The notes below the pieces were generated by a model that saw only the letters and a list, made by a program, of their open reading frames with translations, was not told the DNA's origin and made no database searches. Shown here one piece after another: positions 19,926-32,240 of a DNA stretch of 64,000 nucleotides. Position numbers and translations under genes: made by a program. Position 1 is the stretch's first letter. The number at the start of each line of letters is the position of its first letter. Source of the stretch: Sternotherus odoratus (lineage: Eukaryota; Chordata; Testudines; Kinosternidae); assembly GCA_032164245.1 (NCBI GenBank), contig JAVMKO010000003.1, positions 43,340,890 to 43,404,889 on the forward strand, written 5' to 3'.

Positions 19926-22039
19926 ATACTTTTATAATCGTACATGATTTACATACAGGGATTTAACTGCTAACATGTTAACATATATGGAGATACTACA
20001 CATAATAACTTGAGAAAAATCTCACTGAGACATGGATGATAGTGATTAACAATGGCTTTGGATACACTTGTACTATATTGCAAGTGTATAAACAAAACCA
20101 TGACAAATGTATGTAGACTCCACGTCAGAAATTGTGTGCATGGAAGGAGGCTGTAGAATTGTCATTATAAAAACAGACGTAACCCCAACTCAAGCAGAAA
20201 ACTTTAGCAATGCAAAACATATTTGTAAACAAACATTTAAAAACAGTTTCACACACTAACAAAAATAGCAATGATGTCTTCTCTTAGTCTATTAGCAACA
20301 GAATAGTAAATTAAAAAATAAATAAAACCCATTTAGGATCTGGTAAAAATATTTCCAGTGCCTTTAAAAGTATATCAAGATTTGAGGCATCAACATTGCT
20401 TCTTTAAAAAAAATGTAGAATCTTGTTAGACACTTATTCTATCATCACTTTTATCTATCATCGCTATTGAACAAAGTAGTACAACACACATGACCGACAA
20501 GAACAGCTGTAAGAATAGGAAAGAACATTTGAGCAGATGGAAGACAAAAATTACTGTAACTTGCTTTATTTTTGAATAACTTCAATGAATGAAAAACAAG
20601 AGTTATTAAAAGCAGCAGGTTTTAGCATCTTTAACTGTACTCCTTATTCTTTTGTAAATATTCAGAATAAAGATGTTAAATATGAATATATTTTTATCTC
20701 TGATAAGCTATACATCAAATATTAGGAAACATTTTGTAACTTACCAGTGGCAAGCCAATATTTTTCCAAACCACTGCCTGGACTAAGGAAGTTCCATGTG
20801 AAGAAATAGGATAACTATTCCTTGCACTGGCATTGCTCAATTAGTTGATTTTGTGCAGGACCATGGTAAAAATAGAAAAAAGAGTGACATCACGCAACAC
20901 ACAGCCCTGCATTTTCTTTACACTGATGGTGCTCCGTACAATCTCCCAGCTTTCTTAAGGGCCCCCAAGCCGCCCCGCCACCCAGAGCAGCAGCCATGTA
21001 AGCCCCACCTTGTGCACCTAAATTTTAGTCACTGGTATTCCTATCGTACAAGTCTTCGACTGGCCAGTGGCTATGACTTTATGTTTATTGCCCGTGGCTT
21101 GTCCATGACCTTTACTAAAATATCCATGACTAAATCATAGCCTTATTCGTAATTAGAGTTTGCAATTCTGAGAACCCTAATTCACTGCTACAGTTAAGAT
21201 ATAATATTTAAAATAAATGTTATGTCCTATTCCCCTTGTTAGGGAGGACCTGTAGAGATTTGTGCCTTATGGTTATGTGGGGGAGAGGGAGGGTCAGAAG
21301 TTCCACCCCACATTCCTCCTACTCTTTGCAGATTTTCTCACAATAGATATGGACAGTGCTACCCATTTTGTTAATGCTTCCAATGTAAGATTAAATAACC
21401 TATCGTCTAATGCAACTTAACCCACAGACCCCACTGTAAAACAGTACATGCAAAAACACTCTTTAATTTTGCTTCTTTCAGTGTTTCACTGACAGCAGGA
21501 AAGTTTGCCATCAACAATGGAGATGAGCAGATTTGCCAACAGATCTGGAAATCCTTTCAAGTACTGGGCTTGATCCTAAGGGTCTGACCAAAATGTGCCC
21601 TAATGTCCCAATACATCTTCAACCTAATGGGTATGGATTGGGATATACGGTTAGAGTGGATTGGTGCTTGATCTTCGGTTAAAATTTCCAAGAATTTATA
21701 GTATTTTATTGCTTGGTATGTTTCTTTTTAAATAATTCTATTAAAGAGGTTTTAAAGGTTAATACAGTTTCCATCTAAACAGTTCCTCAACTAAGATTTT
21801 GGAAATGGCAAAGCTGAGACACAAATTCAGAATTTCTTATAAAGGCCTGGTGTGATTAAGTATTGCAATAACCAATATGCAGCCTATTTTTGGGGTAATA
21901 AAAGAGGAGACTGTCTGTTTCTAATATACTGTGGGAACTTCTAGAGAGGGCAAGTAAACACATGACCTAGAAATTTGCAGACGTAATTAGGTAACAATTA
22001 CTAATCTTACAAACTATGCCTGAACTATATTTGTAGGCA
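19926..22039. other. Non-coding stretch, probable unclassified repeat inside
   Basis: Mostly AT-rich DNA without genes. 20830-21150 contains a repetitive-looking block ('gtccatgacctttactaaaa', 'tatccatgactaaatcatag') that resembles a common reptile interspersed repeat, but its class is not known to me. Confidence 0.35.
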
Positions 22040-22490
22040 CCGTTTGTTATCCAGCATTTTGGGAGACTGGGGGATGCTGGCAAGGAAAAAATTCTGGTTA
22101 ACTAAGAGGAAGGAGTTTGGGTGGGGGAGGGGGCTTGGGAACCGCAGCTCATGGGAGCTGCAGAGTCAGCACTTGTTGCGAGCGTATGGCGCAGACCTGC
22201 CTAGCCATGCCTCTGTCTAGGAGCAGCAGGGGCATGTCACCGCTTGCAGGGAGCTGCCTGGGACGGGCACCACCCAGATCCGGCACCCCACACCCTCTCC
22301 CAAGCCTCACCCCCTAACCTGAGCCACTTTCCACACCCAAACTCCCTCACAGAGCTCGTGCCCTGCACACACCCCCACCTCTGAACTCTCATAGGCCGTT
22401 CCTCCACTTAGGACGGCAGGGTCATGCTGCCGCTTCCGGGGACCAATGCAGCACTAGGGAGGGAGCCTACCGGCCCCGCACCAACCGGAC
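22040..22490. repeat. GC-rich block, probable interspersed repeat
   Basis: A sharp GC-rich block within AT-rich DNA, containing 'accgcagctcatgggagctg' and long G and C tracts. Edges and class are uncertain. An open frame of 66 codons in it has no recognisable domain. Confidence 0.35.
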
Positions 22491-23917
22491 TATAAAATGG
22501 ACTTTCAATGACTATCAGAAATATTGGTTTAGAGAACTCAGGTTGGTAAAATGGGGGATAACACAGCATTTACTGTATTGTTATAGTTGATGCATTTTAT
22601 CTCTTGCAATATTCTTAGGAATTGAGAAGTCTGCACTTTTAAAGAAATAACTAACAACACATGGAAAGTCAATATTTAAAGGATACTTGATAGCACAAAT
22701 GCATTATGATTTACAAAGAAGTACTCAAGAAGGTATAGTTAAGATATTGTAAGTTTATTTTACAAAAAAGTATATAAAGAAAACAATTTTATAGAATTAC
22801 ACTTTTAATGTTGACACTGTTACAATTAGGTTTGTATTTCATTTTTAATGACTTGTTTAAAATAACAATGACTATGCGGTCCATATTTCAAATAGGGGAA
22901 AATAGCCTTAATTGAGAGAATTTTTATTAATATATTCTGTAAAAATAAAAACCACAATTAAACTCATGTTTTAATTAATCCACATGGTTAATACTACTCA
23001 GTAAGGAGTTTAATCACATAGCAATTTTTGATTTTATAACATTTTGAAGAAACACTGCCAAGCTGCATTATAATATGGTTAATACAGAGTAATATTTTTA
23101 ACTTCTCACATATCGGAGTAAAGAACAGAGGAAAAGCTATTCTCTGGTTGCCACATATTCCGTGATCTAGTAAATGGAAATATGGTCGTGGCTAAACGTC
23201 AGACAGTGGAAGTTTACACAGCTTGTTTATTCCCAGCATATTGATAAACTCTGGAGCTCACTGTATGTATTTTTACTAAATATGTATGTATTGTATCTTT
23301 TACTGAAGATATTCCTGTAAATCTAAACACTATCTTATGGACTATAACTTTATTCGCATCTCACAGTAATGGCAATGAAATTATTGCAAAAATTAATTAT
23401 ACATTAATTGCCACACTTCTGGAAAGTGAAGGAACTTTGGCAGAGTCTTTCAAGCAACGTTTGTTTACGAGCTGTTTCGGTTTTTAAGTGCAATTACCTA
23501 TAAATTCAAATCTCATTGTAAAAACGTCAGACAAGTCAGACATGGAAGAAATTTAAGAAACCCAAACTAGTAACAGAAGGGCAACATTAACTCAAATATT
23601 ATCAACTGCAATCACAATATCAAATTGTACATTAGAAAACATTTCACATAAGCATTCCATCATAAAAACAGTACATTTTATATATATTAATTCCAACCCA
23701 ATTTCAATAATAGCTCTGCTACAATACAGTGATGTATTCTTCAGGAAACAAAAAAATATTCAGTTTTCCACCCCCTTTTAAATTAATATTCCCACTTTCT
23801 CAATTTATTTTTACCGCAAGAAAGAAAATTTGCTTAACATTTGGATTAAAATTCCACATAAACACAACTTTCAGACAATTTTAAATTATTTTTTTAACCC
23901 TTGAGGACAAAAGGCTG
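22491..23917 (-). other. LMBRD1: Probable LMBRD1 3' untranslated and downstream region
   Basis: AT-rich, without recognisable repeats, directly downstream of the LMBRD1 stop codon. An AATAAA hexamer on the minus strand lies at 23804-23809, about 110 bp after the stop. Several other hexamer-like sites lie further down, so the true poly(A) site cannot be fixed. Confidence 0.45.
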
Positions 23918-24037
23918 TCAACCATAATAGACACATGGTTCATCATCACTTACATCTGAATCATCTTCATCCACTTCTCCTTCAATGACTGATTTCTTCC
24001 CTTTGCAACATGACACAATTAATCCAATTAAAAAGAC
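23918..24037 (-). CDS. LMBRD1: LMBRD1 last coding exon
   Basis: Codes 39 residues and a TGA stop. It begins with the second half of a membrane segment (VFLIGLIVSCCKGKK) and continues with an acidic cytosolic tail containing DEDDSDVSDDEP, ending CVYYG. The acceptor is TTCATAG before GTC at 24037. As I recall it, the mammalian tail is near identical but ends SVYSA; the acidic part here looks slightly longer. The short tyrosine-containing end could act in sorting, but that is inference. Confidence 0.94.
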   Translation of the reverse strand, partial: VFLIGLIVSCCKGKKSVIEGEVDEDDSDVSDDEPCVYYG

Positions 24038-24195
24038 CTATGAATTTAAATGTAAATATGTATTACTGTATCTCACATAATATGAAAATGATGCATTTAA
24101 AGTTAAATGGTACAGTCGTGATGAAATAACAGAGTTGCAATTTATGTTAAAGCATTCAACTTGATTTGTAATGATCTCTAAGTCAGATTACTTAC

Positions 24196-24287
24196 TGCAA
24201 TGAATGCCCAATTCCCAAAGTAATAGGCAGCACTAAAGAACCAAAACTTATGAAGGAAAAGGTACGTCCGAGTAACAGTGCACTGAT
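24196..24287 (-). CDS. LMBRD1: LMBRD1 penultimate coding exon
   Basis: Codes 30 full residues plus two bases that complete the Asp codon begun in the upstream exon. It includes QCTVTRTYLFLHKFWFF, followed by an aromatic-rich membrane segment ending NWAFIA. The acceptor is TTTTAG before AT at 24287, and the donor is GCA|GTAAGT at 24196. It is separated from the last exon by only 158 bp. Conservation with other vertebrate LMBD1 is very high from memory. Confidence 0.94.
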
Positions 24288-26603
24288 CTAAAATAAAGCA
24301 GACAAAACATTCATTCCAATGTGTTTATTTCACGGTATAATAAAATCTTCTGGAATTACATCTAACAGTAAATGGATTAATATTCAAAATATAGCAAAAA
24401 TCTACTACTACTCAAAATGGACAATGTTCTCTTAAAGATACAATGCTATACAAGCTAGTTATAGAATAATTTATTCTGAGGATACAAATAAAATAATGGA
24501 AGTTACAAAGAATTACATAGACATGGCTGAAAAAAAATATTCGTTGAAACTATACATTTGGAGGTTCAACCCAAAGCTGAGTTTAAAAATTCCAGTTATC
24601 TATTTGAGTTCTGCTATAGAAAAGACATATATGTGAGGTTATACAACCCAAGAAAGCAGAGGGCTGATCAGGACTAGAAATCTGCCAGCAGAATTGATTA
24701 AATTCCCACCATCCCTCCAAAACAATATGGTAAGTTTTAAGAATGCTTAGGAAGCATATCTGGAGGAAAAAACCCAAAAAGGTAAAAGTCATGGAGATAC
24801 ATATACACACACACACACACACAAAAAAACAAACAAACAGGATTCTATTGAGCATCTGGAACTAGAATTAGCTCTTTACAGCCTGTCGAGACCCTAGGTG
24901 GAGAGCAAGTAGGCCTGTGTGGGAAATCAAAGCCGCAACACACTGCATTCTAAAAGAAACACAGAAAGATGTACATCTGATTACTGAAGAAGTTACTTCC
25001 ATGCATAGAACTATAGGCAATACTGAGGCACTCCCTTCTCATGTGTGTTGGCTGGACTTCTTGCATCCTGTCTTAACTTCAGTCCCACTTCTGCAAACCT
25101 TTAGCTTATTAGCTTTACTCTTGCTAATATGCCCGCTGAAGCCCATGGGATTACTCATGTGCCTAAAGACAACATGTGTGTCTGTAGGAATGGGGACTCA
25201 AACAGATAGCTCTTCAGGGTGATACTGTACTATTAATAAACACTAACTAAAAATGCAATTTTCACATGGAAAAATACTCTATTACAATTTATTTTTGAGG
25301 AAAACAAAAGATATTTGGCTTTAAGTGAAGGTATCATTTAATAAAATTATGAATTTTCACTACAAGTTGCGTCATGAATTTAGGTCTCTAAATTTCTAGA
25401 GAGCCAAGAACAGAACACGGGAAAGAGAGTATTAAAGCACTGGCTTCTAGATATACAAGATTCTCCTGCTATCTAACTGTTGAGTAGGGAAGATGTAATT
25501 ACAGTCTCTGTATATTTGCTCATAAATTCCCATACATTTTAAAACAGAAAAAAAAGTTCTGTAACTAAGATGTGCACATTATTTTGGAATCTTAGCAAGG
25601 ATGCACTTCATATCAAAATAGTAAAACAACTATTAAACTAGTGTAAAACAGGTTCTTAAAGATAGCTGTTCATTCTTACAAGATACTTAAAGATTTGCCA
25701 TTCCTGAAAAACAAAGTTGAGATTGTATACATCTATTTATACGGATGTGAAAATGTGACTGCTTCCAGTGTTTGTTTAAGCTGTGTACAGCAGATGCAGT
25801 ACTAGCGATGAGTCATAAAAGTAATAAACATTAACCCATTTTTCTGGTTTTATAATGTGTTAAATTCTTAATAGGATTGCCCACAAAGGACTGCATAATA
25901 GACCCGCTATCTTCTACTGGTCTCAAAATGCTGTAGAAGGTTTATTCAAATGCTATTTATTTCCATTAAGTCACCAAAATATTCACCTTTTCCTACAGAG
26001 GCACTTGTGTTCTTGCATATCAAATATTTTATCACCAAACCTAAGTGAACTAGAGTTCCTGAAACTTCAGCAATTGACAGACTTTGGATGTAGTGGTTGT
26101 CTGAACACATTTGTTCAAAGGGTAATGTCATTCTTGATACAATTTTTAAGGTGGCCATATTTCCTAGGGATGAGGAAATTCATCATGTTTTTTCTCTGGG
26201 ACCAAAAGGTTTTCTACATCACAGTAATTCCAAACATTTCAATTCAGAAATGTCAATATGTTTTGTTTCAACATTTTGATAGAAATGAAACAGACACAGA
26301 AACCATGAGACACATATACCATATCAGAGTTAAATGCAGAGGCCACAACTTTATTTAAAACTTTTAGCTAACTGAGGCAATCATCCCAGAACACTCAGCA
26401 TGCTTATTCCACTGTGGTTATCAATGGTCAACAATGGCCTCAGTCTACTATACACCTGCAAGCAAGTGTGAAGGCCATGCCCCATCTACAACTTTGGGCT
26501 TGCTGAGGGACCTTGATTTAAAGCAGAATCCCAACCTGCTTTCCCCATCTCCATGTCAGAAGTAGCAAAGCTATGTTGGAGATCCATAGGCTGCATGAGA
26601 CAC
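24288..26603. other. LMBRD1 intron, nothing else recognised
   Basis: AT-rich intron with a short (CA)n at about 24804-24823 followed by A-rich repeats. No exon or clear transposon was recognised. Confidence 0.5.
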
Positions 26604-26960
26604 AAGAACATAAGGGCGGCCACACTGGGCCAGATCAAAGGTCCCACTATCCTGTCTTCCAACAGTGGCTAATGCCAGATGCCCTAGAGGGAATGAACAG
26701 AACCCATTCCCTGTCACTCATTCCCCGTTTCTGGCAAACCCTCTCAACATGCAGTGCTCAGGACCAATGCCCAGTCAGCCCACTGGATTACAGGAACCTC
26801 AACAGGACCCCTGCTAACCCACCAACTGCACTGGAATCTGCCAAATATGTAATTTAAACCCCGTCTGGTTGCCAAGTGGAAAATGAAAATTGACACAGTT
26901 TGCCGTATAGGAAAAATCCCTTCCAGGCCCCGAAGCTGGCAATCAACTTAGCTCTTAGCT
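26604..26960 (-). mobile_element. CR1-group LINE 3' tail, antisense
   Basis: Reverse complement of the tail family at 6237, 15900 and 46300. Recognisable blocks are 'cacactgggccagatcaaaggtcc' in antisense (split by changes), 'atcctgtcttcc' and 'cagtggctaatgccag'. It is more degraded than the other copies. Confidence 0.7.
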
Positions 26961-27654
26961 GCAGAATCCAACAGCTAGATTAAAGGTGGGAAGAGTGAGA
27001 CTGCGACAGGAAACCCAACAGTGCAAGTGATCCCCAACAACCTGCAACATGAAGAAGGCAGGGGGTGGGGAAAGGAGACAAGATGCAGCTTCCCCATACG
27101 TTAAAGGAAAGGGAGAGAGGGGAAAGAAGGGGCATATATAATACTGCTTCTGCTGCTCCCAGGGGAGATCCCTTTCTCTCCTAGCCCCAGAAAATGTCTT
27201 CCACAGTTCCAGATCCCATCAAGGCCACAACCTAGCCAGTGGGACGAGCAGTTAATAGAATAATAATAGTTTGGAACCCATATAATGTATTTCAGTTCAT
27301 CCTTCTTCCCCATACAAAAGAATAAATTCAGCTTTATTTTGTTCATTTTATTCTAAAAACCGAAGTAATGTGAAATCACATGCAAGAGCAGCATATTAAA
27401 GAGAGTCATCATGGAAGTGAGAACAAAAAGATAAATAATACACACACGTTAGTTATCAGCAACATGCCGAAAGATATCTTATATACAGGTATAATTCAAG
27501 GGAATTTTTGTGCAAAATTGGGTAAGAGTGATCAGCATTTAGTCTATCACCAGTCTGTTCTCAGAATGGGCTGTTAGCCCATTAACTGATATATATGAAA
27601 GAGAATGACTACTTTAAACACACCCACCCACCCTATATATCTATTCTATATCTT

Positions 27655-27765
27655 CCTATTGTATGTTCCACTCAATACATCTGATGAAGTGGGTTTTAGC
27701 TCACAAAAGATTAACACATTTATTTGGGCATAAGCTAAGGTGCCACAAGTACGCCTCGTTCTATG
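27655..27765 (+). repeat. Abundant amniote interspersed repeat, class unassigned
   Basis: The blocks 'catctgatgaagtgggtttt', 'agctcacaaaagatta' and 'taaggtgccacaagtac' match a motif I know as very common in turtle and other amniote genomes. Its transposon class is not established from what is visible. Confidence 0.5.
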
Positions 27766-30722
27766 TGTGTCTTTTATGCTGCTTGGACTCAGAGGGGCAA
27801 GGATTACTGAAGATAGGCAAAAGACCCCAGTGTTTGGCTTGGGTTAGCCATAAAGGACATCTAGAGCTTACTTATTATAGAAGCTACTATTGCTTTTTGA
27901 AAATGTGTGTGTAGATGTTAACCTGTTTTAACCATGTAAACAATTAACTCCTTTTCCTAGTTAATAAATCTTTAGTTTAATTATTGGATTGGATACAAGC
28001 ATTATATTTGGTTTGATATCTAAGGTATAACTGACCTATGGTAAGCGACTATCCCTCTGGGAATGGGAGCAACCTAAATATTACTGTGATTTTTGGTGCA
28101 AGGGACCATCTATCTCTGGGTAGCAAGATAGTGCCCAAGAGGATGGTCTGTGACTCCATTTTAAGGCTGTTCTAGTGTCTGAGGAGTTTACACTTGACAA
28201 TTGGTTGGTGAAAATTAACTATAGCACTCACAACCAATTAAGCAGGGTGTCTGCCCTTCTTCCTAAGAGTATGGTCTGAAGTTGATACTTGCACTCTTGA
28301 GCCACTGTAGGACAGTTTGACAGGAGATTAAAGAGAAAATGTAAAGTGGCACTATACTTGAAAACCCCTCTATTGTTTATCATCAAATTCTATTCAATAA
28401 GAAAAAAGAAATGGAGTCAGATTTACCCAATAGTGTTCTCTCTCTTCTCCTCTGCTTTGTATTTGAACAGTGGAAAAATAATACCTAATGAATGGGGATA
28501 GCATAGTCTCCCCACCATCTGCAGCCCTCCAGCTGTTTACCTGGATTACTAAATACAGAATTACTAAGACCTACAGATGGTTCTCTATGGTAATCTTGTT
28601 AAATGAATTACAGTACATATTTTGGACCTGTTTGACCTTCAAAAGATATTTTAATGAAATAGGACAGAAGTTCAACTGTTCAAATTATGGCTATTTTTGT
28701 ATTATGTCAAACTCAAGATAATGGTATATATTTATGGATTTGGTGAGAATACTACAGGATATTTATACTCAGACTATTCCATTATATTACTAATTTTTGG
28801 ATAAATATATTAAGGCATGAAAATTCCAAATTTTAAGAGGTGTAGTTGAGGGTGTTTATTTTTAAAACTCAAATTTGCAGATTTTATTCATGTATATAAC
28901 AAGGCTGTAGATACTGCCTCAATGCTCTGAGAGCAAGACTATAAAAGTAGTCTATCTACATTAGTTTGAAGCGAGGGAGAATAATTACTGCATTAATATG
29001 AATTAAAATAACCACTTGTTATCTAGAATGAAACTGTCATAGGTATTATTTAAAACATCTGGACCCTCTGGAATAGATGCAGACATGGAAAAGCACCCAT
29101 ATTGAGATAGTTAAAGGAAATACTACCTCTGAAAAAGAAGAAGAGTATACGGCTTTATCAGCATTATCTCGTTAAACCAATAAAGGTTCAGGGATACAAG
29201 ATGAGACAGATGCTTTAGAGAAGGGATGATCGAGGCCCTAGAAAAAGATAGCTACAGTTTCTAATAGCAACAATTACCAGAAAAGCCAAGTGTATTTTAT
29301 TCCCAGTCCACTGATGGAAATTTTTCATTCTGGCACAGCAGCAGTCTTCGGGTTCAATTTACCAATGTTCTTAACCCAAGGTATTCTTCAGAGAAGTGAA
29401 TTAGCCTGTTACTTAAGGAAGATGAATTACTAAAATGGACAAGAAACTATTTCACCTTCAAAGGAAACTAATGCAATAAGGACTCTACGTTGAAAAGGAG
29501 GAATTTTTTTTATACTTAGCAGTAATTAGAGCTTTTCCAGAAATACTAGGTTCTTGTGTCTTTTTCACATGCTAAAGTGTCCTCTGTTGGGGTGGAGGAG
29601 ACTGGGAGGAGGAGGAGGAGGAGAAGTTAGTCAGCTTTGTATTTTTAAATTATTTTTATCCTTTCTTTTCTCTGACAGTAGCAGCTGAAGTGCTCATCAG
29701 CTAGCCAACTGCTCCCCATGGCCATTAATTTTACAACAGTTCTTTGAAAAAGGTAAAACACCATTCAAGTGCTCACTATGCTTATTATTTTTGATGTCAT
29801 TGAATTGGCTACCTGAAAATGCTTTTGAAAACTGTAGTTCCCACAAATCCATTTTCATAACATGTTGGAAGTCCACGACTATAGAGAAATTGGGCCTCCA
29901 ACATCACAGCAAGTAGCATTGTTAGATCATTAGACGGATCTAAAACTATTACTGTTGAAAGATGCTTTGGTTGCAAGTTTAGCCAGCACATGAATGCCAC
30001 TTCCAACGTACTTAGGCCACTCTAAAAAGCTAACTCCTCATAATAATACAAATAGTTATTTACAGATAAAAGTATCAATATTACTTTATATGTTTAACAG
30101 TTTATGTAAAAGGTATTGTATTTTAATCATTAGTGAAATAGAGAGTGCTGATTCATGCTTTGCTGTTGTTTGATAATTAAAATTAAACCTGAAGTTGCCT
30201 AGCAACTGATGATGAATTTGCCAAACAACTGAATAGTTCTTAATTTTCAAAGGGCTCCTAATGTCATGTCTGTGATTTAAGTTGCATGAATATTGACAGA
30301 TAAATTTCATCCCCACATAGCACATCACATTTACTAGTGTAATTAACCAAAGTGTCAGACCAATTTAACCATAATTATGTCAAAACAGGACGACTTAAAA
30401 TACAATTGGAAAACTACTCACAAACACCATGTTACGGTTTTGCAAAAACAAAGTCTTTAAAAAGCATACGTTTCATCATGCATTGTAAAGATTCAGTTTA
30501 CTCTAGAAAGATAAACATCTTATTACAAATTATATTCCAACTCCTTTTATGTATCTTTTAAAATGCACAAATTATCTTCTGAAGCATGAAGAAAGGGAAA
30601 GTTGTTTGCATCTCTAGAAGATGAGTGAAAATGAAGAAGTTTAACACAATTTAAAAATGTAGAGTTCAAACCTGTAGTTTGTCAGAGAAAATTTGTACGG
30701 TCATCAATATATACTATTATGC
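27766..30722. other. LMBRD1 intron, nothing recognised
   Basis: AT-rich non-coding DNA. A short run of GAG repeats occurs near 29613. No exon or transposon was recognised. Confidence 0.45.
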
Positions 30723-30728
30723 CACACG

Positions 30729-30789
<61 letters not shown>
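30723..30789. repeat. (CG)n-(CA)n microsatellite
   Basis: A short CG-alternating part (about 30727-30736) runs into roughly 26 CA units to 30789. Open frames here are only repeat translations. Confidence 0.97.
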
Positions 30790-30790
<1 letters not shown>

Positions 30791-31052
30791 GGGAGAATGA
30801 TTTGTTGATTTTTTTCAACAAAATGTACAAGCTTGGTAATGATCAGGAAACTGAACTCAAAGAAGATTGATTTAAAGTGACCACTGGTCATTAAGGAGAA
30901 CAGTATGCCCCAGAGGGAGGAAAATGAAAAGGTAAACAGTTCTAGAGGAGGAGGAGTATGAATACTGATTGGAAAACTCCATAATGTTTTCACTGAAGTG
31001 ATGCAGCATTTTAAATGTAGACAAGTCCTTAGATCATGAAATAGAAACCAAG

Positions 31053-31281
31053 CCCTGTTCTATACTACAAACTTACATAGGTATAACTGTCGCTTGGGAG
31101 ATGCAATGTAGTTATACTGGCCCCTGGTGCATACACTGCTATGTCAACAAGAGGGTTTCTCCCACTGACATGCTACTGCCTCTCAGAGAGGTGGAGAACC
31201 TATACCAACAGGAGAAGCCCTCTTGTTGGCATAGGTAGTGTATTCACTAAGTGATGCAGTGCTGTAAGTATAGACAAACCC
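31053..31281. mobile_element. MITE-like DNA transposon
   Basis: The ends are imperfectly inverted: left 'ctgttctatactac', right 'gtaagtatagacaaa'. Inner parts also pair ('cctcttgttggcataggt' with 'tgctatgtcaacaagaggg'). CCAAG is found close to both ends and might be part of a target duplication. Non-coding, about 230 bp. Confidence 0.5.
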
Positions 31282-31972
31282 AAGTGAAAAATAAATGTTA
31301 TTTTAAAGTCCATTTACATTGTCAGGGCCTTAATGTAAGAGAATGCTTCCAATCTAGATGCATAAGTGAGCTCAAAAAGCAGACTCGCATTTGGCGATAT
31401 CCAGAACTCTGAGGACTGACTGGTCAACACAAGAGTTGTACTGATAGAATTAATCTATTTTCCAGTGAAATCATGGGTAAATCCATACATGTGCCTCCCA
31501 CTGAAATATCCCCAAATTTGGTATATTTATTTCTCTTTGCAAGGTGGCACAAATCTCCATTAATGGAGTAAAACTGGTCCAGCAGCAATAGACTGGCAGT
31601 GATGCAGGATTATTGATACACAAGTAGTAATGTCACTGCAGTCCTACACAGCATCTCTCTCTCCAGTAGAGACCTAAGCTTTTTGAGCTACATTGCCAGG
31701 ATCAACGTGACTAGAAGTGTCTTCAACATTCAGAAGGGCTTTACAAGCACAGCAGCCAGATTAACAAGCCACTAAACTCTGAAGAAAACACTTTTTTTTT
31801 TTACACTAATGACAAGAATAAGACTGATTTGTGGTCAGCTTTGGGTTTCAGACTAACCTAGAAATTAGACAGTTTTCTTGGGCAGGGGGGTGAGGAGCAT
31901 TTGCAGGCACACTTAAGACACACAAAAACAGATGTGCACAAAAACCTAATAGAGGAGGTATGCACGCTAGAC

Positions 31973-32240
31973 CAGTGGTGGGCAAACCTTTTGGCCCGAG
32001 GGACACATTGGCATTGTGAAACTGTATGGAGAGACGGGTAAGGACGGCTGTGCCTCTCTAAACAGCCTGGTCCCCATCTCTATCTGCCCCCTTCCACTTC
32101 CTGCCCCCCTGAACACCTCCAACCCATCGACCCCTTCCCCCCGGATCCTGGTCCCCTGACTATCCCACCCCTAACTGCCCCCCCCCGGGACACCACCCCC
32201 TACTAGCCCCTCCCCTTCACCCCCCATCCCCTGACTGGTT
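31973..32240 (+). mobile_element. hAT-like transposon end with C-rich body
   Basis: Begins CAGTGGTGGGCAAACC, a terminal motif of hAT elements, then 'ttttggcccgagggacac'. A C-rich degenerate tandem part follows (32090-32230). The right end was not found. The class was assigned from the terminus only. Confidence 0.45.

Noticed and set aside
30682..30993. 103-codon minus-strand frame with a Cys-Val repeat
   Set aside because: The repeat is a translation of the CA microsatellite.
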